Source: Nissolia schottii
Lineage: Eukaryota; Streptophyta; Magnoliopsida; Fabales; Fabaceae
Assembly (NCBI GenBank): GCA_003254905.1
Contig: QANU01076562.1
Coordinates: forward strand, 341,800-405,799
Reading direction: 5' to 3'
Length of the DNA stretch: 64,000 nucleotides
The position numbers and the translations under genes were made by a program. Positions within the stretch are counted from its first letter, which is position 1, and each line of letters begins with the position of its first letter. A model generated the notes under the pieces. The model was given only the letters and a program-made list of their open reading frames with translations. It searched no databases and had not been told where the DNA came from. This document shows positions 35,126 to 48,010 of the stretch, piece after piece.

Positions 35126-35694
35126 CACTAGAAAAAATATGTTGATTTGTGAGGGTTATTTTTCTGTTTAGTGAGGGTTTTTAACCTCCACAAAATGTTT
35201 AGTGACATTTTACTAAACACCTCTAAGCGTGTTACAATCCAATTGTGAGAGTTTTTAACTTCCGTCTAACCAATGATGCATATCACTTGTAGGAAAAAAT
35301 TGAGTTGGCTATTTCTCAAGTCTGGTTGTGTTTCATCGATGGCAACCTTCGTTCAACGCCGCCATGCACATCATTTTTTAGGCGCTGCTCTATTGATCTG
35401 GTTCTGGTTGCTTTCGTTAATCTTCTTTGGCAGAGCGGCGTTCGCGATTTCCAGCTCCAATGCAGCGCCTACAAAATCAGATAGAGGAGGAAAGAGAAAT
35501 AGAGGGCTCAAGATTTGGGCGGTAGGGATTTGAACTATCAAAAATTGAAGAAGATTTGAGGAGGTTTTGTTAATTATATTTGAGGGAGTTATAAAAAAAT
35601 GCCACAAATAAAATAAATAGAGAGAGTTTTTATAAACTAGCACAATAAACCCCTCCCCCCCTCCCCCACACAAAATTATATATTTTTTGTAGTG
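35126..35694. mobile_element. Short non-autonomous CACTA element
   Basis: Ends are CACTAGAAAAAATATG and, inverted, CACTACAAAAAATATA, 14 of 16 matching. Subterminal GTGAGGGTTTTTAACCTCC-like strings occur inside. A 3-bp target duplication is not evident (ATG against AAA). The 86- and 100-codon open frames inside belong to the element and resemble no known domain. Confidence 0.65.
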
Positions 35695-35949
35695 AAATGG
35701 GACTCCATGTTAACTTAGTGGCAAAAGATGAATTAAAAGGTAGGGGGAGTGAATATTTCAATTATTTTATTTTTCTTCTCCTGAAAAATCTTTCAAATGT
35801 TATTTGCTTAACTATATCATTTTGAAAATTCCATTACACCAACAAAATATCCTTAAAAATTAGAAAAATAAAATAAAAGAACTAATGTAATTTGTAATGT
35901 AAAAATAAATAAAAGAATAAGGCTAAGTGCATTATGGAGTCTGTGTGGT

Positions 35950-36675
35950 CATGGTTATCAAACTCGAGAGTTTAAGTAAACTCGTGGAGCCTCCGTAAAC
36001 TCGGATCGTAAACTCGTACGAGTTTACCTATTATTAAAAAAATATTAAAAAAATATTTTAAAAAATTATTATGCTACAAAAATATATTTAATAAAACTTG
36101 AAATTCATAAATACATTTACCTCCATAACAAAGCACAAATAAAGATGAAATATATGAGTTCTAAGTTCAATTCATACATAATACATATAACATAATACAT
36201 AGTATTGACCACTAAACATCACAAGAAGCGAGTTTGTGACAATGATGTCTTCAATCTAGAACACTAAAGCACAAATAGCAATGCAGAGGTCACGCACCCT
36301 GGTGAGAAAGATCCCTTAGCAAAGGATGAAATACATACAATGGATTAGTGACGGAGCACAAGCAACGACGGAGCACGATGGAGCACGATTGTAGGCGCAA
36401 CTGTAAATGATAACTCTAAAATACTTAAATGACCTAAATCTAAAAACTCATAGATATGCAAAACAATATCAAACATGTTTTTTCCCTCTAAAAAAAAAAC
36501 TGCCTTTGTGGTAAACTCGCGATTTTACCTGATTTCATGCGATTTTATACGATTTTACCTGATTTTACCCGAGTTTACCCAGAAATGAGTTTACATGCGA
36601 TTTAGCTCGATTTTATTACCTAAACTCGTAAAATCGTACAATTTTACGAGTTAAAAAGCGATTTTGATAACTATG
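35950..36675. mobile_element. Non-autonomous hAT-like element with 8-bp target duplication
   Basis: Terminal inverted repeats CATGGTTATCAAACTCG and CATAGTTATCAAAATCG (15 of 17) bound 726 bp. Perfect 8-bp direct repeats TGTGTGGT lie at 35942-35949 and 36676-36683. Both ends carry clustered TAAACTCG / CGATTTTAC strings, which look like subterminal transposase-binding repeats. No transposase inside. Confidence 0.75.
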
Positions 36676-36869
36676 TGTGTGGTTAATACTCCACAATATA
36701 ACTAGGACACTACACATCAAGCAAAAAAGGCTACAATCCATTGAATTTTGCATTTGATTCTATAAACCATGTCCCATTTTACAAATTCTATCTTATTTGA
36801 ATTATAAAAAAAAAATTCTAGTCAAAATGTCAAAGCATGTGTAGCTAATTAACAAGATAATGACGCTTA

Positions 36870-38560
36870 TACTACTAAAAAAACAAAAGCCAAATATTGA
36901 CATATATTTGCCGGTGTTATCCGTTGATTTTGTTTCCAATTCGTCGATAAACACTTTTTTTAACAATGTTAACGTAGAAGCTTAGTGTTATTAGTGGATA
37001 AAATATTCACTGTAATTTTTGTTGGAATAATGTGATGTCAAGTAATGCCTACATATTACCGTATATATCTGCCGGTAATCACTAAATAATTTTAAAAAAT
37101 ATAAATAAAAAATGACTGGCAGATATTTGTTGGTAATTGGTGATTTTTAAAAAAAATAAATATAGGGTTAGAGTTTTAGGTTTGAGAGTTAGGGTGTATT
37201 AAATTTCTTATTTTTCTTCTTTAATAAAGAATCACAACATAAAAATATCACTAAAATTTAACATACGATCATTGGGTCAAACGAATTATGAGAATTAAGA
37301 CCAAACAAAATAAGTTTTCACACTTAATTACCAAAATTTATCATACAAACGATCGCGTCAAGTAAATTAATAATTGATTATTACGCATGCTCAAAGTGAT
37401 GTTGCATGAACACAACCGTTATAATTATTGTACTATAATATATGTCAGTAAATAAGTCTATGTGTAAAAAGATGATAAAAGTGTACGTTGAAAATTTGAG
37501 ACAACATAGATATATGTAATTGCTCTAGGATTAATATGACATTACTTTTTCTTATTGATGAGAGTTATTCAATTACTCTAGTTATTCATTTAAGGGTTAG
37601 GGTTTAGGGTTAAATTTTTACTAGCGGATATATCTAGTAGTGACAGATTTATCCGCCATTACTCAAATTTCATTGAGCAGAAAATTTCCAGCATAAATGA
37701 AACGATGTGTTTCATTTTTTTGATTATTGGCGAATTTGAGAAATTTACTGATGAATTTATCCACCGGTAATGGTGTGAATCCTTAAATATGTGAACCTTC
37801 TCTTCTTTCTCACACTCTTCACTCTCTCCACCTCCCTCATTTCCTAACCCGTCATTGTCGCCACCACGCCCCTGCTTCCCTATCTTCGCCATCACCGATG
37901 CCACAACACCCCTGCCTCCCCGCCACTGCTACCATCGACACCCCCATATCGTTGCCTCCCTATCGCTGCCACCACTGCTGCCACCACGCCCTTGCCTTCT
38001 TGTCTCCGCCACCACCGAAGCATTGCTTAACCACTATAAGTGTTTTTCTTTTGTCTTTCTTTTACTCTATTTTATTTTGACTATTTTTTTAGGGGTGTGG
38101 TCTTTTGATTTGGGTATAGTTTGGGGTTATGATTTGTGTTAGAGTTAGAGCTATGGTCATCATGATTAAGTTTATGTTTAGGGTTTGGGTTAGAGTTAGG
38201 GTTGAAGTTGATTTGTGTGTTTATATTTTGTTAACTTGTGTAGATTTGTGTCTTTTATTTATGATATGACAGACAGAAGTGAGCCTCCAAGTGGACCTCC
38301 ACCTCCATATTCAAAGACACCTCCCTCACACACATGACCACCTTTTGTACATGATCTTGAACATCGAGCCGCTCTCCTTGAAAGGATATATGGTCTGGAT
38401 GCATAGAGAGAGAAACGTTCACTGCCACCAGATGATCCGTCTTCATCAAATTAAGGTTTAGTAGTTTTAGGATTTTATCTCAGATAGATCAATCCTTGGC
38501 AGTGGAAAATTACCCATTGTCAGAGATGATCATTTGTGCGACAATAAAGAATCATCCACA
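36870..38560 (+). mobile_element. Decayed CACTA-like element with transposase-type N terminus
   Basis: Subterminal-type repeats (ATTTGCCGGTGTTATCCG, TATCTGCCGGTAATCAC, TTATCCGCCATTACTC, TTATCCACCGGTAATGG) occur on both strands between 36900 and 37780. Farther in, a frame reads MTDRSEPPSGPPPPYSKTPP at 38268 and then, shifted, FVHDLEHRAALLERIYGLDA, which resembles the N-terminal part of plant CACTA-associated proteins. The copy is cut by LTR-like unit B at 38561. Class assignment is tentative. Confidence 0.4.
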
Positions 38561-38992
38561 TGTCACACCCCAACTTAGGGCGTGACTAGCACGCAAGGGA
38601 CTAGTTTCCTCATGGAAGCCTCTAGGAACGCTTTTTGTAAAAACATGCACTTTAACTTTAATTAAAACAAATAAAACCTTTATTTTCTGAATAAACATAA
38701 ACTCTTTTACATTAAACATAAATATACATGATAAGATACGCGACTGGTCCGAGGATTCTGCCTGTATACAATTGGAGCATTCTAGACAAGACTCGATTAC
38801 AAAATAAAAATAAAATAACAATTCCTATAGGTAGCTTCACCTCAAGGTGAACTGCTAACTCTTGGATACTGACGTCGTTGCACTGACCATAAACTCCATG
38901 TTGTGCTACGCTACTTCGTAACCTATAATTGGAGGAGGACGTAGAGGGGTAAGAATACATGGGACACTTTAAAAAAACATGACATGCAGATG

Positions 38993-39037
<45 letters not shown>

Positions 39038-39938
39038 AGCATAAAACATTTCTATAATAATAAATAGTATGTAAAACTTTTGAAAACATAATTTAGTTGG
39101 GGAGTTCTCTAGATAGATGTTCCGAGCATTACAGTTTAGTTGTTCCTGAAATGTCCGAGCTTTACGGTCTTACCCTAATCTACATGACATAATACATGGC
39201 ACTGGGCATCACGGGCTGCCATGTCCAGGCTTTACGGTCTTGCCGTAAATCTACATGAATCCTATTCTACTTTACGATTGTATAAGGTATACCAGGGTCA
39301 ACGTAGATTGTCACTGACTTACAGTTTTATCCTAGATACACTCTCATGAAAACAATTTTAAATACATAACATAACATGATAACATAATCCTTTAACTGAT
39401 ACTGATAGCATAACATGCCTTAATATATATTTAAGTGTTTTATCTTGAAAAAATAAAGGTAGACTAAGATCCCATGCTTAGAGAGGTTCCCAAGTAAGAG
39501 AGGTGCGTCACAATAGACATCTTAAGTACCAAGTCTTATCCTTAGCCAGAACCTATCCTTAACATAAATCTTACTCCACCATAATCTTTCCTTATAATTA
39601 ACCATAATCTTTTATTAAAGGTATAATCAACAATATGAATATTTATAATGCGCATGCAACATGACTTTGTTTAATACAATAAAACATGTGGTCCCATATG
39701 GTTCTAAAATAGTTTCATGAATATCTGCTTCATAAATAAAGAGTTTTTAAATAAATAATCATATATAAGAAAATAACTAATTAAATAAAAGAATTCTTAA
39801 TAAATACTAACTTTATAAATACACAAATAAAATACTAAGTTGTACATCTTAAAATTTTATAAAACATGCATAAATAAAATAATACGAAAATAATTAAATA
39901 TGTTAAAATCTCAATGTTAGTCAATATGGTGTGTCACA
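38561..39938 (-). mobile_element. LTR-like repeat unit B, inverted relative to unit A
   Basis: Bounded by TGTCACACCCCAACTTAGGG on the left and ATGGTGTGTCACA on the right, that is TG...CA with short inverted ends as in an LTR. The sequence matches unit A in reverse orientation. A (TA)n of about 34 bases lies at 38998-39031. No internal genes; the flanks show no clean 5-bp duplication. A solo LTR is the simplest reading. Confidence 0.6.
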
Positions 39939-39997
39939 TCAACTAAGTGACTCCATGTATTATTGCAGGCTTAAGGGATATATACCAGATAATAAAT

Positions 39998-40118
39998 TCT
40001 CTTAATTTGATTTGTTATTAATTAATGATTTATGCATGACATAAACAATAAAAAATTAATGATAAGAAATGACAATTGACAACAATTAACAATAAATCAA
40101 ATTAAAAGGATTCATTCA
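39998..40118. repeat. Inverted repeat of about 120 bp
   Basis: CTTAATTTGATTTGTTATTAA near 40001 is matched inverted by TTAACAATAAATCAAATTAAA near 40087. It forms an AT-rich stem with a loop of about 65 bases. Confidence 0.55.
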
Positions 40119-40628
40119 CAGGATACAAACCCCTTTCACCTCGAGTAACACGTGGTGGTTTTGCATTGATTTCTTGATTGCTTGTTAATATCCCTTTTTA
40201 GGTCCAGTCCAGCCGAATCTTGTCTTGTGTTTGGAATTTGACCTATTCTTTCTCATCCGATCCCTTGTTTGTGCCTTAAACTAAAAGGGTTGGCAATTGC
40301 AGACAAAATGAAAAAAGGTAGGAAGGTGGAGCTTTAAAAACGACTCTTGGAGGTTCTAGGGGTCAGTTTAGTGACTCTGTGTTGTGTGGATTTACAACTA
40401 TATGCAGCTAGCATTCGAGAAGTAATCTGGTTTTATTAATTTTATTTGATTCAAGTTTATCTTTGCCATAGTCAATAACCATTTTTTTAAATAAAAAAAA
40501 TTCTTCCACTCTGCATTATGTACTTTTCTTTAATTAACTTTAGTTTCCCTAGTTATTGGGTTGTATGTTGTTCAATTCATTTTTTGGCCGTTCATGTCAA
40601 TGCTTAATTTGAAACTTGATTCAAATAA

Positions 40629-40687
40629 AAAATAATTGGCATTAGATCATCTTGTATAAAAAATAATTGGCATTAGATCATCTTGTA
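40629..40687 (+). repeat. Direct duplication of about 30 bp
   Basis: The unit AAAAATAATTGGCATTAGATC plus ATCTTGTA occurs twice in tandem, just before the MITE at 40702. Confidence 0.8.
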
Positions 40688-40701
40688 AGTGCATCTTTAA
40701 G

Positions 40702-40912
40702 TTGTGTTTGGTATTAGAGATAAGACATGAGTATAGAGACACGAGGATATAAAATTTTTATATGTTCTATATTTTACTAAAGAGACAGAAATGACAGAAA
40801 ATTTTTGTTAAATGGGACACAAAATTGGGACTTGGGGAACAAGAGTTTTCTTTGTCTTTGTCATAGTGTCTGTGTCTCACTGTGTTGTCTCTAGTATCAA
40901 ATGTAATCTAAG
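40702..40912. mobile_element. MITE with TTTGGTATTAGAGA-like ends
   Basis: Left end GTGTTTGGTATTAGAGATAA and inverted right end ACATTTGATACTAGAGACAA form imperfect terminal repeats of about 20 bases. The interior is rich in AGACAC/GTGTCT strings. I recall this style of MITE from Arachis and related legumes. Confidence 0.5.
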
Positions 40913-43900
40913 TGTTTAAAAAGCCTTGAACTATGTTATGATCTGGATTGGGGTGACTAGTACCAAACTCACTTAAATTTTTAATAAAAAAAATGGAATA
41001 ATTAAGATAGTAATTTCCTGTTGAGTCAACTAGCTACATTGTAAATATAATGTCTTTTCAATTGTGGAGAAGAGGCTTTTTCCATGCTTGTGGAAAATGG
41101 AAATTGTTTCTCTTAATATCCTCTCCCATTAGAATAAGGAGGAAAAGATCATCGTTGGGACCCTATCGAACCTCCACATCCATCCAACCACTCTTCTTTG
41201 TTTTCTTTTAATTAAAAACGACTAAATAATTACTGTGTCTTATACTTAATTATTTCCTCCCACTGATCTGTTGTTGCACGGAGCTTTACAACTGGCTAAG
41301 GCATTAATCAAAAATATATAATGAAAAAGAGAAAATAAATAATTCTTATATGTTTTTTCATCCACTAATATTTTAGTTATAAAATTTAGTTTGTATATAA
41401 ATTATTATTTTTTAAATTATAAAAATAATATGTTTTGGGTCCATGACAAATATCTAGTATTTGGTTTAAATTTATAAAAAAAATTGGTTTTGATCCAAAC
41501 ATAAAAGAAATTAAATGGTTTTAGTCTCTGTTATTAGTGAGAATATGTGGTTTTAATCTCTTTCTTTAGTGAAACTCCATTAACTGTTATTGTACCTAAT
41601 AAAGTGTTACATCAACAATGTTATGTGAACAAAATATACTTACTTGACTCATAACCTGACCCAAATTGATCCATACTCCGTCCCTAAGCGACACATAACT
41701 CGCAATTGGACCTTATTTATATGAATTAAATGTTAGTGTAAAAAGAATTTAGGGTATGTTACAACTAGCTAGGCACTGGCCAATGTGCATTATATGCGGA
41801 TTCAGCAAAGCAATATATGTTGTTTTCAAACTTAATTGGCATCCAAGACAAAATCAGAAGCAGCACGTGTGCATGCATTGTACATTTTCACTATGGCACT
41901 ATACATTGTGCATGCTAGCTCTTTCGTTTGTGCACGTAATCTTAGCTTATATATGGACCTATATGTATATCCACCTGGTTATGCTTATATTGAAGTTGCA
42001 TTTGCAGCATATACTCATACATGACCAAGTGTTTTCGATTTCTAATGATTCATTTATCATCTGATTAAGACATGGAATGTGGTTCTTACACCCCAAGAGA
42101 AAAAGGAAGGCAAGAGATTAAGTAAACTATATCAATTAGAGATTGGGGTTTAACAATTCATTTTGCCCCCAAAGGCGTGTGAGACATTAATTTTGTCCTT
42201 AAAAATATGACATTAATTTAAGTTTTTGGAAGATTAATTTCCATTGCAACTCTATTAGTCAGAACATTACTCTCCTTTGAGATTGGACTAACACAAAACA
42301 AATAAATAAATTAATCTTTTGAGGATTAATTAAAATAAAAAATAAATGTGCGCTAAAGCTTGCAAGGAAGGAGACAAAGTTCGTGCACTTAATTTGTTGA
42401 CTGAAGTTAGGGTTTAAAACACATGCAGGTTATTCCTTTGCCAAGTTTAAGAGGCTGAACGTACTTTTACTGAGGAATTTCGCTTTCCACCCTTTTTAAC
42501 TTCAATGCTAAACCCATTAATTTGATTCCCTCCACTCCTGATAATGACATAATTTTGGTAATATAAATTAACATTTCAATATCCTCATTCACTATGCCCG
42601 GGAATCATACATTCCGGCATTTTCCAAGTAGCAATTAAGATACACAAAGCTTTTAAATATGTGTGTGTATTTTTTATTTTTTATTTATAATTTAGTTCCC
42701 ATATTTTATGTATCTTAACAATTTCAGAAGTGTACCACATTACAATTAAAAAATAATAAATGTATATCCACCAATATTCAAAAATTGAGAGTCAATAACT
42801 AAAAGATAACAACACTCACAAACTATAAGGAAAGGAAAAAAAATCAACTCAATTCATGAATTATTTCCATTGACATCATGTATATGCACTAATTAAACCT
42901 AAGTTTTGGTCAAATAAATAATATGGCTGAATCATGATTAAATTGTGAAAATTGTCATCGGTTGGAATGAATCAGAACACAGGTTCAAAAGGGTCACAGG
43001 TTTCCTAATTTTGACACTCTTTTTTTTAAGCTTTCAAATTTTAATTGAAGGTATAATATAGTTAAACTAGTTCTTAGACCGACTATAGCCATTTTAGGGA
43101 TAACTTTCTTCACCTTGGTTTGTTTTTTTACTTTTTTGAAGATAGATATATTTTTGGGTCAGAAATATTATATGTCATTTAATAAAAACCGAACACAATT
43201 CTTTTAATTTACGTACTAAAAGAGATGTTACCTGAGTCATTAATTCTTGGCCCTTATCTTAGTTTATTTAATTTGTTTTTGTTTTTGTTTTGTCATCTAG
43301 ATCTAAACTTCATTTGACTGCTTAACTTCTTAAACAAATTGATTGATATAATCACTAAGAATAGATACTATATTAGGGATTTCCAATTAGTCTATTCTTG
43401 TCAGTATATATGATGATTGAGAGTGGCGGCCATCAAACCTAGCAAGTTACTCCAACATGAATTGGATACTACCAATAAAGTCAATTTCCAAGAAAAAGGT
43501 TTCCAACATACCATCTTCAAACCCAAAATAATTAAAATATTTGCATATGATTTTTAATGTGTTCAGAAAACACTTAATGCATAAGATGGACACATAGCCA
43601 ATTGAGATTCTCTCGTTATCTATCCAATTTTTACCGTTAAACGAAATCTCAATAATACACACTCATTGTACATTAAATATTGTACATTAAATCTTTTAAT
43701 AGGATATAAGTTCTATTAAGATCTCATCTAATAATGGATAATAACAAGTGCTTTATGTACTATAGGTCTGTTTAAGAGGGTAGACATTAGTCATGAGTTT
43801 TAAAGTTCCTTCATGTCCAATGTGAAAATCAAACTCTTAACACTTGATTAAGAAATGAGAGAGTTCTTACCATCTCACCTTGGCCCCGTGGTGTTAATCA

Positions 43901-45983
43901 CCGCTTTCCGCCAAAAATTGCATGGCAATTTCTAAGTAAGAAAAAAAAATTATGCAATTAGTATATGCTTGTGCATTTGCGCTGTGTCAATGCTTTTTCT
44001 AGTAAGAGTTGAAAAAGTTTTCTCTGTATCTCTCTATCTTCCATGTAACCTTTGGTAAATGCATGTATCTCTAGCTTTCCTGTGTGTCTGTAATTTAATC
44101 ACTAGTATTTGTTTGGAGGCTTCAATTGAGCTTGAGTCTGAAAGTGAAAAAGAAAGTGAAGCATTGTTCACCAAAGAAAAAGAAATAACTAGCTAGCTAC
44201 GAAAAGAAGCGCACGCATTGAAAGCCTAAAAATAAAAGGAGGAAATACATTTTACCAATGTTGTGATTCGATGTGATTAATAGGAAATTGGAAACAGTGG
44301 ACTACTCTTTATGATGGAGGCCGTAAAATTCAAAGAATTATATACAAAAAAAGAGGGTAAACAAAAATAAAAAGGAAGTGATACCCTATATATGGAGAAT
44401 GCATGCGCTGAATTAATATATGTCTATATCCTTTTTACCTTTCGGTAATGGAAAGCCCATTAATTAGGCTACTGAAAGCCATGCTGGGAATCCTGCGGTT
44501 AAAGTTCCATTGTGCTCTTTTAAGATCATTATTCATGAATATAAAATTAGATGCACTTTTCTTTGGTAATTTTGGATGCGCCCACTTTGCAAGATGCACT
44601 GACAAGCCACGGAACAAGATTTTAACACTACAACATAAAGCAGTGCTTGGTAATTCATATTTTTTGAGATTTACTCTTGGGAGATTGCGAGTGTGATTTT
44701 TTTTTTTAATATTTTATATTGTCGCATTTAATTATACAAGATCATATAATTTGCTGAGTTTCACATTCTCTAGGTGCTTGGCTTGATTGTCGCTGCCTAT
44801 GTTAACATTCAATTTGATGGATAATTTATAAGTATTTTTTAAACGTTTAAGGAATTCTAAAAATATATTATGATGTTGATAAAGTGATTAATACCAAATT
44901 AATCTAAACTTATTCGAATAAAATAAACATATTGTTTCAAGATATAACCAGTATAATCTCTATAATAACTTGAACAACTTTTCTCATAAGCTAGTTTCCG
45001 TTGTAGAATTAGACACTAAATACTAAATTCTTCGAGAATGATCAAAAATGATTTTCCCCCCTTTTTGACATGGATTAAAGATGTTTGACTACCATAATAT
45101 CACTGTTTAATAAATCTAACTAATAAAATAATGATAGTATGACAAATTTTATATTAATGGTATATCAGATTTATACACACATATTTATCATCTTTGTGAG
45201 TGGTTTAAGTTATTTCATCCGACTCTATTATTATAAGAATAATTGTAGATATATCTTGTTCTTGAATTTATGCCCGTATCTTTATCCAACATTTGATATT
45301 ACTATACAACAGATGCCCATAACAATATTCTCCAATTTTAAGATGATCAAGTAGTATATAGTAATTATAATGGGACTGCTTTTTTAAACTCTTATGTATT
45401 TGTGACCCATCTAATTAGCTTAGCTGCTTTAATTTTCCTCTTTCTCTTAACCTCTTGCTTCTTCATTTTACTTTTGGTCTACACAAAATTTTAGTTTGAA
45501 AGGAAGGTTAGTCTCGCATGAGAGGCACGGCCTAGAACTTAGAGGACAAAACTCTAAGAATCATAGTCAAGTCATGATAAAGCATGAGCGAAAGACTGAT
45601 GGATAATCTAATAGACTAATAATACCTTTTGCATTTCATTTAAATTCACGTGAAAACAACATTGGACAAAACTTTTTTTTTGTTTGTTTCCATGATCTGT
45701 ATACTTCGGTTGTGTCAATTAATTATTGTTCATTCTTATCCTATAATTTTAAAGAACAATATAACTGGTGACCTTGCATTGTTGCATATAGACAGTTAGA
45801 TTCAAAATCTTATACTTGAAGCCTTCCAAGAAGGGAATATAAGAGAGAATTTTGATGCCGTAGGCTCCAACTTAGCATTACTATTGTTCCAATCTTCTAT
45901 TTCTTCTTCCTCTTTGAACTGTGAACAAATTATCTTTTAGCTCTGCTTACCAAACTTGGTGTGAATACTAATTTGGGTTCCTA
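40913..45983. other. Intergenic, no gene recognised
   Basis: AT-rich. Contains decayed SINE-like boxes on the minus strand at 43790-43890 and a degraded hairpin MITE near 43665-43745. Frames at 41756-42064 and 44435-44696 lack recognisable motifs. The last few hundred bases are presumably the promoter and 5' UTR of the MYB-CC gene. Confidence 0.45.
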
Positions 45984-48010
45984 ATGAATGAGAACAAGAT
46001 TGATTGCCAAGGATTGATTCAACAAGGCCTTGGACTAAATGGGGATTTCATCAATTCTGAGTTTGGCAAACGTTCTCATGGTCAATATTTGGATGCTACC
46101 ATAAGAGAGGTTTGGAATGTGGGAATTTGCAATCAGCCACCACAACAACACATAGGCCCTGCCACAATCATGAGCCGATTTGAGTCGCCGGCTTCTGCCT
46201 TCTACGCAGCAGAACTATGCATGGGATTTGCAGAATATGATTGCCAAGGTGGTAATAATAATAATAATCACTCTTTGAGCCCTCAGGTTTCTAATAAGAT
46301 GAACAATGATTTGGAATTCCCTTTGTATCAAAGGGAAAACATTTTCTTATTGGACTCAGACAACCAGCATGAGATGTCAAACACTTTGCAAGCAATGGTG
46401 AAATCTCAAATATTGGATAGTAATCAATGCTGCAGATCTATGTCCCTTCAAAAATCCAGCAAAACCCCATGTGGGAATTTTCCACTGCCAACTGAGAAAC
46501 AAAAGATCTTCAACGATGGCGCCGCAGGAAATCAAGATCATAGAGTGAGTGCTTTTGCAACTTTGTTTTGTGTCTTAAAAGAGATTCATTCAGTTGTCTT
46601 AATATTTTTGCATCTTTTCTTTTCTTTTGCAGGTTGCTTGTGGCTCTTACAATTTGCCTTTTGCACAGTTGAACTTCTCTTCTCACCATGATGACAAGTC
46701 TCAAGCACTTTCTTCATCAGCAAGTGTGTCAGCTACTTCTGGAAACCCTGCTTCCAATGGGGGAATAGTCTCGAGTAAGACGCGTATAAGATGGACTCAA
46801 AATCTTCACGAGAAGTTTGTGGCGTGTGTGAATCTCCTCGGCGGTGCTGATAGTAAGTAACATGTGCTAAATTTATCAACTGAAAACTAAAAACAGCTAT
46901 TTAGCATCTCATAGGCCTTGTATCTGCTGATGGATGCAGAGGCAACGCCGAAAGCTATACTGAAGATGATGGACTCAGATGGATTGACCATCTTCCATGT
47001 CAAAAGTCATTTGCAGAAATACAGAATTGCAAAATTCATGCCAGAGTCAACTCAAGGTAATTCGTGTTTTTAATTTTCTTAGGTTTAGTGTATTTCATAG
47101 CATCCCTTTGGTTGTGATTCATTAGTTATTGTTGAGACTTGAGACTTAAACAATAAACTAATGCAAGTTGTTTATCAATGTCTTCGAAGTATCTGGTTAA
47201 ATAGGCTTCACTTTGTATAATCTTTGGTTTAACAAGTTGCAATGCAGAATAGAAGCATTTATATTCATCAATATGGTATTTTACATTCTAGTTATTCATA
47301 ATATTCAATTGTCTTATTGTTCTTTCAGGGAAATCTGACAGAAGAATCCATTTAGAGAATGTGCAACAACCTCTTGATGTCAAAACGTAATGCTACTTCC
47401 TTTCCCTAAACAATTTTTCTTATGTTCCTATGGTTCATTTCACACTGAGATCAGGTGCTGCTACTCTATAATCTACTAACTGCTCCATATTTGCAGTGGA
47501 TTTCAACTTAAAGAAGCACTTCGGCTGCAATTAGATGCTCAAAGGCATCTTCATGAACAGCTAGAGGTACTATGTTCTTCAAAATTGGACAAACCAAATT
47601 TCTAGAACAATCAACAATGTATCACTTCTACAAGTAAAACATGATGATATTTAAAGGCTCTATGAGACATCTCTACCAATTTGCAACTCAACTCATACTC
47701 CTCCAAAACTTTCTTGCAATCTGTCCTGAGATAAAATATGAATCACTTTGAGGAGTTTTTGCTGAATGCTAAAGTTGATGATGAGTTAGGATAGTTAGAT
47801 ACTAATACAATATTCTTCCCCAAGTATCTGATGTTCATTTAACTTGCTTCCACTGTCCAGATCCAGAGAAAGTTGCAGTTGCGAATCGAGGAACAAGGCA
47901 GGCAGCTGAAAAGAATGTTTGACCAACAGCAGAAGACAACAATTAGCCTCTTGAATTGTCAGAACACAGCCAATGAAGATCCATCAATTAGTCTTGAAGG
48001 TGTTGATTGA
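45984..48010 (+). CDS. MYB-CC transcription factor, PHR1-like (PHL5-like)
   Basis: Nuclear GARP/MYB-CC transcription factor. Family members bind P1BS-type sites (GNATATNC) as dimers and many control phosphate-starvation responses. Six coding exons with GT-AG introns and matching phases: 45984-46544, 46633-46852, 46940-47056, 47329-47386, 47497-47566 and 47861-48010, giving 391 residues. The single MYB repeat spans about 236-292: [15 protein letters not shown], then [17 protein letters not shown] and the hallmark SHLQKYR at 283-289. The coiled-coil (CC) domain covers about 320-362, [20 protein letters not shown] then [20 protein letters not shown]. The long N terminus (187 residues in exon 1) is Asn/Gln-rich, and its opening [14 protein letters not shown] reminds me of the PHL5 subgroup, though I am unsure of the exact orthologue. 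A truncated paralogue lies 3.6 kb downstream. Reading on past exon 1 into intron 1 would give a 235-residue protein without DNA-binding domain. Confidence 0.92.

Noticed and set aside
35273..35673. 86- and 100-codon open frames on opposite strands
   Set aside because: Both lie inside a CACTA-type element, lack known domains and are complementary to each other; kept as part of the element.
37855..38142. His/Pro-rich 95-codon frame
   Set aside because: Composition comes from CCACCGCC-type repeats within a CACTA-like relic; no protein family recognised.
41756..42064. 102-codon plus-strand frame with Cys and His residues
   Set aside because: Cys/His spacing does not fit a zinc-finger pattern and no family is recognisable; probably chance in AT-rich DNA.
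44435..44696. Overlapping 60- and 82-codon frames on opposite strands
   Set aside because: Complementary frames with no recognised domain or gene context.
46545..46691. Extension of the MYB-CC first exon to a stop at 46691
   Set aside because: This reads through a clear GTGAGT donor; the splice to 46633 restores the MYB domain in phase.
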